A stretch of 36,025 bases of DNA from CANKHA01 sp035652315 (lineage in GTDB: Bacteria; Pseudomonadota; Alphaproteobacteria; Rhizobiales; Xanthobacteraceae). This document shows positions 30,914-36,025 of this stretch, piece by piece. How positions within the stretch are numbered: position 1 is the first letter of the stretch; every line of letters begins with the position of its first letter. The notes under the pieces were generated by a model. The model made no database searches. It saw nothing but the letters and a program-made list of their open reading frames with translations, and was not told the origin of the DNA. The DNA lies in the NCBI GenBank assembly GCA_035652315.1, contig DASREA010000001.1, positions 1 to 36,025 on the forward strand, written 5' to 3'. The translations under genes were made by a program, and so were the position numbers.

Positions 30914-32185
30914 TTGTCCTTCCCCACCAAAGTCGCGCGCGCCGCCGGCACCGGAGGAAGCGTTCCGGTCGAATGCTGCCAGGTCTGCGGCCACGCGCCG
31001 CTCGATAACGTGCTGTCGCTCGGCTACATGCCGCCGGTCAACCAGATGGTGCCGATCGGCCGCGTGCCGCGCCAGCAGCCGTGGTTCCCGACCAATCTGC
31101 TGCACTGCCGCACCTGCGACCTAGTGCAGCTCGGGCTCGCCGTCGACCCGATCATCATTTTCCCGCCGGAATATCCCTACACCAGCGGCACCACCAAATT
31201 GCTGCGCGACAACTTCGCCGATTTGCAGCGCGAGTCGGCCGCCATGCTGGGCTTGAGCAAGGACGACCTCGTCGTCGACATCGGCTCGAACGACGGCACG
31301 CTGTTGTCGAACTTCAAGAACGCGGGCATCCGCGTGCTCGGCATCGAGCCGACCGACGTCGGCGACATCGCCAATTCGCGCGGCATCCCGACGCTGAAGC
31401 GCTATTTCGGCGTCGACGTCGCACGCGAGGTGGTGCGCGAGCATGGGCCGGCGAGCGTCGTCACCGCCGCCAACTGCTTCGCCCATATCGAGGACGTGCA
31501 CGCCGTCGTCGACGGCATCGCCGCGATGCTCAAGGACGGCGGCGCCTTCATCTCCGAGTCGCATTACCTCGTGGCGCTGCTCGACACGCTGCAATACGAC
31601 ACCATCTATCACGAGCACCTGCGCTATTATTCGCTGGCGAGCCTCAAGCACCTGCTGGAGATGCACGGCCTCGAGGTGTTCCACGCCCGCCCGATCCCCA
31701 GCCACGGCGGCTCGATCCGCGTCTACGCCGCCAAGCACGGCAGCCACACCGTGCAGGACAGCGTGCGGCGCATGCTGGCGGCCGAGCCGCACGGCGAGGC
31801 CATGAGCAAACGGCTCGCCGCCTTCCGCCGCGACGTCATGTTGTCCAAGCTGCGGCTCTTGTCGATGCTGCGCGAGCTCAAGGAGAAGGGCGCGCGCATC
31901 GCCGGCATCTCGGCGCCGTCGCGCGCCTCGACGCTCGTCAACTATGTCGGGCTCGACGAGAGCCTCATCGACTATGTCTGCGAGGTGCCGGGCTCGCTGA
32001 AGATCGGCAAATGCATGCCGGGCACGCAGATCCCGGTGGTCGACGAGGCGCGGCTGTTCGAGGACCAGCCGCAGGCCGCCGTCATCTTCTCCTGGCACAT
32101 CGCCGACGAGCTGGCGCCGAAGCTGCGCGCCAAGGGCTTCCGCGGCGCGTTAATCACGCCGCTGCCCGAGCCGCGCGCGCTCTAG
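30914..32185 (+). CDS. SAM-dependent C-methyltransferase (sugar 3-C-methyltransferase-like)
   Basis: From the TTG at 30914, preceded by GAGGAG at six bases, the protein has 423 aa. It starts with a zinc-binding domain (C22-x2-C25 and C65-x2-C68), then the AdoMet motif VDIGSNDGTL (121-130) and the long C-terminal domain with YDTIYHEHLRYYSL and PSHGGSIRVYA, the order of the Methyltransf_13 / Methyltransf_14 family. Known members (TylC3, EvaC) C-methylate NDP-ketosugars to give branched-chain sugars. The ATG at 30887 would add nine residues but lies inside the palindromic repeat. Confidence 0.92.
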   Translation: MSFPTKVARAAGTGGSVPVECCQVCGHAPLDNVLSLGYMPPVNQMVPIGRVPRQQPWFPTNLLHCRTCDLVQLGLAVDPIIIFPPEYPYTSGTTKLLRDNFADLQRESAAMLGLSKDDLVVDIGSNDGTLLSNFKNAGIRVLGIEPTDVGDIANSRGIPTLKRYFGVDVAREVVREHGPASVVTAANCFAHIEDVHAVVDGIAAMLKDGGAFISESHYLVALLDTLQYDTIYHEHLRYYSLASLKHLLEMHGLEVFHARPIPSHGGSIRVYAAKHGSHTVQDSVRRMLAAEPHGEAMSKRLAAFRRDVMLSKLRLLSMLRELKEKGARIAGISAPSRASTLVNYVGLDESLIDYVCEVPGSLKIGKCMPGTQIPVVDEARLFEDQPQAAVIFSWHIADELAPKLRAKGFRGALITPLPEPRAL

Positions 32186-32229
32186 CCGAGCCCCTATCGA
32201 AACACCGCCCGTCATTTTATAGTGACGGC

Positions 32230-33477
32230 ATGACCATTCGGCAGACCATCGCGCGGCCGGACGCCGCCACCACCGTCGACAACGCCGACGTCACCGTCGT
32301 CGGCGGCGCCGGCCATGTCGGCATTCCGCTGGTGCTGGCGCTCGCCGAAGCGGGCCTGCGCGTCAACGTCAACGACCTCAATCTCGACAGCCTGAACACG
32401 CTGGAAAGCGGCAGGCTGCCCTTCATCGAATACGACGCCGAGCCCGCGCTGGCGCGCGCGCTCGCCAAGAAGCGGCTGGTGTTCACCTCCTCGCCCGACC
32501 TGATCTCGACCGGCGGCCCGGTCATCATCACCATCGGCACGCCGGTCGACGAATTTCTGAACCCGGTGCGCCGCGTCGTGCAGGAATGCGTCGACTGGAT
32601 GCTGCCGAAGCTCGCCGACGGCCAGCTCGTCATCCTGCGCTCGACCGTGTTCCCCGGCACCACCGACTGGCTCGACGGCTATCTCAAGTCCAAGGGCCGC
32701 AGGCTCAAGGTCGCGTTCTGCCCGGAGCGCGTGGTGCAGGGCAACGGGCTCAAAGAGCTGCGCGACATGCCGCAGATCGTCAGCGGCACGATGCCGGACG
32801 CCGAGCGCGAGGCGGCCGCGCTGTTTGCGCGCATCACCGCCGAGGTCGTCGCGGTGACGCCGCTCGAAGCCGAGTTCGCCAAGCTGTTCAACAACGCCTA
32901 CCGCTACATCGAATTCGCCGCCACCAACGAGTTCTACCTGATCGCCAAGTCGGCCGGGCTCGACTATCAGCGCGTGCTCAACGCCATGAAGCACAATTAC
33001 CCGCGCGCCAAGAGCATCCCGCGCCCGGGCTATGCCGCCGGCCCCTGCCTGGTCAAGGACACGATGCAGCTCACCGCCTTTGCCCGCAACCAGTTCGGCC
33101 TCGGCCACGCCGCGCTGCTGATCAACGAGGGCCTGGTGCTGCACGTGGTCGACGACCTCAAGCGCCGCTTCGACCTCGACGGCATGACGGTCGGCCTGCT
33201 CGGCATGGCGTTCAAGGCCGAGATCGACGACATCCGCGCTTCGCTCAGCTACAAGTTCAAGAAGGTGCTGGCCGGACAGACGCGCGCCGTGCTCACCACC
33301 GATCCCTTCGTGCCGCTCTCGGTCGACCCCGACCTCAAGCCGCTCGCCGAGGTGGTGGCCGCGAGCGATCTGCTCATCCTCTGCACGCCGCATGCCGCCT
33401 ACGCCAAAGCCGACTTCAAGGGCAAGCCGGTGCTCGACGTCTGGGGCTTCCTCACGGGCGCCAACGTCATCCGATGA
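32230..33477 (+). CDS. UDP-sugar dehydrogenase (UDP-ManNAcA/GlcNAcA type)
   Basis: The 415-aa protein has the NAD-binding VTVVGGAGHVGIPL at the N-terminus, E215/K218/N222 (EAEFAKLFNNAYRY) and the catalytic C273 in GPCLVKDT with K276 and D277. These belong to dehydrogenases that oxidise C6 of UDP-sugars to uronic acids in two NAD+ steps; the middle domain resembles WecC/WbpA more than UDP-glucose dehydrogenase. It lies 44 nt after the methyltransferase and overlaps the glycosyltransferase start (ATGA). Substrate uncertain. Confidence 0.93.
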   Translation: MTIRQTIARPDAATTVDNADVTVVGGAGHVGIPLVLALAEAGLRVNVNDLNLDSLNTLESGRLPFIEYDAEPALARALAKKRLVFTSSPDLISTGGPVIITIGTPVDEFLNPVRRVVQECVDWMLPKLADGQLVILRSTVFPGTTDWLDGYLKSKGRRLKVAFCPERVVQGNGLKELRDMPQIVSGTMPDAEREAAALFARITAEVVAVTPLEAEFAKLFNNAYRYIEFAATNEFYLIAKSAGLDYQRVLNAMKHNYPRAKSIPRPGYAAGPCLVKDTMQLTAFARNQFGLGHAALLINEGLVLHVVDDLKRRFDLDGMTVGLLGMAFKAEIDDIRASLSYKFKKVLAGQTRAVLTTDPFVPLSVDPDLKPLAEVVAASDLLILCTPHAAYAKADFKGKPVLDVWGFLTGANVIR

Positions 33478-34226
33478 CGCCTGCCGCGCCGGCGCGCCTC
33501 GATATCGTCATCCCGGTCTACAACGAAGGCGCCAATATCGTGCCGACGCTGCGCGCGCTCGCCGCCAACGTGAAGACGCCGAACCGCGTGCTGATCTGCT
33601 ACGACCGCGACGACGACGACACGCTGCCGGCGATCGACGGCAACCGCGCAGCGTTCGCACCGCTGACCATCGACTTCGTGCGCAACAGGGGCCGCGGCGC
33701 CCACGGCGCGGTGCTCACCGGCTTTGCCGCCGGCACCTCGCCCTATGTTTTGGTCTATCCCGCCGACGACGACTACAATCCCGGCATGCTCGACGCCATG
33801 GTGGCCAAGGCCGATAGCGGCTGCGACATCGTCTGCGCCAGCCGCTTCATGCCGGGCGGCGGCATGGTCGGCTGCCCGTGGCTGAAGGCTGCGCTGGTGC
33901 GCTGCGCCAATTTCACGCTCTATCATCTGGCGCGCCTGCCGACGCGCGATGCCAGCAACGGTTTCCGGCTGTTCTCGCGCCGCGTGGTGGAGACGATCGT
34001 CATCGAGTCGGACCGCGGCTTCTGCTACAGCATCGAGCTGCTGGTGAAATGCCACCGCCTCGGCTGGCGCATCGGCGAAGTGCCGGCGCGCTGGTTTCAG
34101 CGCGCGCACGGCCAGAGCCGCTTCCAGGTGATAAGGTGGCTGCCGGACTATCTGCGCTGGTATGCTTACGCCTTCGCCACCACCTACCTGCGGCGTCCGG
34201 CCGCGAGCGTACCCATGAAGAGATGA
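33474..34226 (+). CDS. family 2 glycosyltransferase
   Basis: The 250-aa protein starts LDIVIPVYNEGANIVPTLRAL, has the metal/nucleotide-binding DDD at 98-100 (YPADDDYNPGM) and ends with the dolichol-phosphate-mannose-synthase-like RDASNGFRLFSRRVVE and PARWFQRAHGQSRF segments. No membrane helix is clear. Such enzymes move a sugar from an NDP donor onto a lipid carrier or glycan. The ATG overlaps the dehydrogenase stop, so it probably uses that pathway's product. Confidence 0.93.
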   Translation: MTPAAPARLDIVIPVYNEGANIVPTLRALAANVKTPNRVLICYDRDDDDTLPAIDGNRAAFAPLTIDFVRNRGRGAHGAVLTGFAAGTSPYVLVYPADDDYNPGMLDAMVAKADSGCDIVCASRFMPGGGMVGCPWLKAALVRCANFTLYHLARLPTRDASNGFRLFSRRVVETIVIESDRGFCYSIELLVKCHRLGWRIGEVPARWFQRAHGQSRFQVIRWLPDYLRWYAYAFATTYLRRPAASVPMKR

Positions 34227-34229
34227 CCC

Positions 34230-34799
34230 ATGGCGGAAGATTGGCCCAAGATCGTCAGCCGGCGCACGACCAAGGTGTCGCCCTGGATGCAGCTGATCGA
34301 GCGCGAAGTCGAGTTCGCGCAAGGCGGCCCGCATCACCTCTATCACGCCGTCGCCCAGCACGATTACATCGCCATCGTGGCGCAGACGCCGGACGGGCGC
34401 ATCCCGATCGTGCGGCAGTATCGCCCGGCGCTCGAGGCCTTCACCTGGGAATTGCCGGCGGGCATGGTCGACAAGGACGAGCAGCCCGAGGCCTGCTGCC
34501 GGCGCGAGCTCCGCGAAGAAACCGGCTTCCTCGCCAAGACCGTGCATGCGCTCGGCGCCTACGCGCCGTGCACGGCGCGGCTGTCGAATCGCGTCCACTC
34601 CTTTTTCGTCGAGATCGGCGACCAGGCCGGGCCGAAATCCGAGGCCGACATCGAATTGCGGCTGGTGACGCTGGAGGAGCTGACCGAACTGGTGCTCGAC
34701 GGCGAATTCACTCTGCAACTGCACATCGGCGCCCTGCTGCTCGCCGGCATGCACGGATTCATCGATCTCGGCGCCCTCAACCCGGCCGGCCGCTTTTGA
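34230..34799 (+). CDS. Nudix hydrolase, ADP-ribose pyrophosphatase-like
   Basis: The 189-aa protein has a complete Nudix box, G78-x5-E84-x7-R92-E-L-R-E-E-T-G-F100, after the beta-rich PIVRQYRPALEAFTWELPAG segment common to ADP-ribose/NDP-sugar pyrophosphatases. It hydrolyses nucleoside diphosphates linked to another group. It begins 3 nt after the glycosyltransferase stop and may recycle NDP-sugars, or be an independent housekeeping gene. A perfect hairpin follows the stop. Confidence 0.93.
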   Translation: MAEDWPKIVSRRTTKVSPWMQLIEREVEFAQGGPHHLYHAVAQHDYIAIVAQTPDGRIPIVRQYRPALEAFTWELPAGMVDKDEQPEACCRRELREETGFLAKTVHALGAYAPCTARLSNRVHSFFVEIGDQAGPKSEADIELRLVTLEELTELVLDGEFTLQLHIGALLLAGMHGFIDLGALNPAGRF

Positions 34800-34805
34800 T
34801 CTACG

Positions 34806-34830
34806 GCAAGGCGGCGACCCGCCGCCTTGC
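34806..34830 (+). terminator. hairpin after the sugar/Nudix run
   Basis: GCAAGGCGGC (34806-34815) pairs perfectly with GCCGCCTTGC (34821-34830) around GACCC, 6 nt after the Nudix stop. There is no T run, so termination strength is uncertain. It separates the run from hemA. Confidence 0.6.
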
Positions 34831-34908
34831 GACAAATCCCGCCTCGACAAACACCCTGGAAGCCCTCTAAAAAAGGCCTCGCGTGGGGCGGGAAAGCAGT
34901 TAAGTCAC

Positions 34909-36025
34909 ATGAATTACGAGGGTTTTTTCGCGTCTGCCCTGGACCGCCTGCGCCATGAACGGCGCTACCGCGTCTTTGCCGACCTCGAGCGCATCGCCGG
35001 GCGCTTCCCCCACGCCCTCTGGCACTCGCCGCAAGGCCCGCGCGAGGTCGTGATCTGGTGCTCTAACGACTACCTCGGCATGGCGCAGCACCCCAAGGTG
35101 GTCGGCGCCATGGTCGAGACCGCCGCCCGCATGGGCACCGGCGCCGGCGGCACCCGCAACATCGCCGGCACCAATCATCCGCTGGTGCAGCTCGAGGCGG
35201 AGCTCGCCGATCTGCACGGCAAGGAAGCTTCGCTGCTCTTCACCTCCGGCTACGTCTCGAACCAGACCGGAATCGCGACCATCGCGAAGCTGATCCCGAA
35301 CTGCCTCATTCTCTCCGACGCCCTCAACCACAATTCGATGATCGAGGGCGTGCGCCAGGCCGGCTGCGAGCGAGCGATCTTCCGTCACAGCGACATGGCC
35401 GATCTGGAACGGCTGCTGATCGCGGCGGGTCCGAATCGGCCCAAGCTGATCGTCTGCGAGAGCCTTTATTCGATGGACGGCGACATCGCGCCGCTGGCCA
35501 GGATCTGCGATCTCGCCGAGAAATATGGCGCCATGACCTATGTCGACGAGGTGCATGCGGTCGGCATGTACGGCCCGCGCGGCGGCGGCATTGCCGAGCG
35601 CGACGGCGTGATGCACCGGATCGACATTCTCGAGGGCACGCTGGCAAAGGCCTTTGGCTGCCTCGGCGGCTATATCGCCGCCAAGGGCGAGATCATCGAC
35701 GCCGTGCGCTCCTATGCGCCGGGCTTCATCTTCACCACCGCGCTGCCGCCGCCGGTCTGCTCCGCTGCGACCGCCGCGATCCGCCATCTCAAGACCTCGA
35801 GCTGGGAGCGCGAGCGCCATCAGGACCGCGCCGCGCGCGTCAAGGCGATCCTGTCCGCCGCCGGGCTGCCGGTCATGTCGAGCGACACCCATATCGTGCC
35901 GCTGTTCGTCGGCGATCCCGAGCTTTGCAAGCAGGCCTGCGACCTCTTGCTGGAGGAACACGGCATCTACATCCAGCCGATTAACTATCCCACCGTCGCC
36001 AAAGGCACCGAACGGCTGCGGATCA
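34909..36025 (+). CDS. hemA: 5-aminolevulinate synthase (3' end beyond the window)
   Basis: The frame starts at ATG 34909 (MNYEGFFASALDRLRHERRYRVF) and is still open at the window end after 372 codons; the family is about 405 aa. Visible are WCSNDYLGMAQHPKV, GTGAGGTRNIAGTNHPLVQLE, DALNHNSMIEGVRQ, YVDEVHAVGMYG and the PLP lysine in TLAKAFGCLGGYIAAKG. ALAS condenses glycine and succinyl-CoA, the C4 route to haem used by alphaproteobacteria. GGGCGGGAAAG lies upstream, and a hairpin separates it from the Nudix gene, so it probably has its own promoter. Confidence 0.96.
   Translation, partial: MNYEGFFASALDRLRHERRYRVFADLERIAGRFPHALWHSPQGPREVVIWCSNDYLGMAQHPKVVGAMVETAARMGTGAGGTRNIAGTNHPLVQLEAELADLHGKEASLLFTSGYVSNQTGIATIAKLIPNCLILSDALNHNSMIEGVRQAGCERAIFRHSDMADLERLLIAAGPNRPKLIVCESLYSMDGDIAPLARICDLAEKYGAMTYVDEVHAVGMYGPRGGGIAERDGVMHRIDILEGTLAKAFGCLGGYIAAKGEIIDAVRSYAPGFIFTTALPPPVCSAATAAIRHLKTSSWERERHQDRAARVKAILSAAGLPVMSSDTHIVPLFVGDPELCKQACDLLLEEHGIYIQPINYPTVAKGTERLRI

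Noticed and set aside
31081..32229. N-terminal extension of the UDP-sugar dehydrogenase frame
   Set aside because: This open frame is the second frame of the methyltransferase gene; composition is Arg/Ala-rich and the real ATG at 32230 starts the family N-terminus.
34900..35961. 353-aa minus-strand open frame opposite hemA
   Set aside because: Antisense shadow of an unambiguous ALAS gene; typical of high-GC DNA. Other long opposite-strand frames, such as those against murA, hisD and the PAS-GGDEF-EAL gene, are rejected for the same reason.

Overview
The window looks like the chromosome of a GC-rich alphaproteobacterium of the Rhizobiales (Hyphomicrobiales), probably near the Bradyrhizobium/Rhodopseudomonas lineage. 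The grounds are a C4-pathway 5-aminolevulinate synthase, the murA / DUF2948 / hisD / UPF0262 / phosphatase / maf / yacG gene order ending near tRNA-Phe, and the overall codon use. This placement is inferred from gene content; no search was run.

Left flank (1-7193, all minus strand): murA (peptidoglycan), a ModA-like binding protein without a visible signal peptide, DUF2948, then a tightly coupled run hisD - UPF0262 - low-molecular-weight phosphatase - maf - yacG - two-subunit TPP decarboxylase, and tRNA-Phe. A short tandem repeat lies upstream of murA.

Island (about 7813-21900, 14 kb, visibly less GC-rich): a tRNA-Thr(GGT) gene is followed by a tyrosine integrase, and a 49-bp copy of the tRNA 3' end recurs at 21852-21900, which gives attL and attR. 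From the right end leftwards, almost all on the minus strand, it holds a DUF3102 protein, several small unknown proteins, an AlpA-like regulator, a primase-polymerase/helicase, an iteron-like repeat array that may be the element's origin, a ribbon-helix-helix repressor with a perfect palindromic operator, and a terminase-small-subunit-like (Nu1-like) protein. No capsid, portal, tail or lysis gene is visible. This composition fits a phage satellite (PICI-like) better than a complete prophage. Next to the integrase is defence-like cargo: an adenine methyltransferase plus PD-(D/E)XK nuclease pair behind a perfect GTTC-N7-GTTC LexA box, and a three-gene overlapping operon of GHKL ATPase, STAS-like DUF4325 protein and small membrane-anchored protein. 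The three-gene operon is my best candidate for an undescribed system.

Right flank (21930-36025): two small conserved-looking proteins, a membrane PAS-GGDEF-EAL protein, and a sugar-acid-type IlvD/Edd dehydratase coupled to a large polytopic membrane protein, all on the minus strand. Divergent from them on the plus strand is a run for a modified nucleotide sugar and its transfer: Gfo/Idh/MocA oxidoreductase, NAD-dependent epimerase, C-methyltransferase, UDP-sugar dehydrogenase and GT2 glycosyltransferase. A Nudix hydrolase and the start of hemA, cut by the window end, follow. A long palindromic intergenic repeat lies between the epimerase and the methyltransferase.
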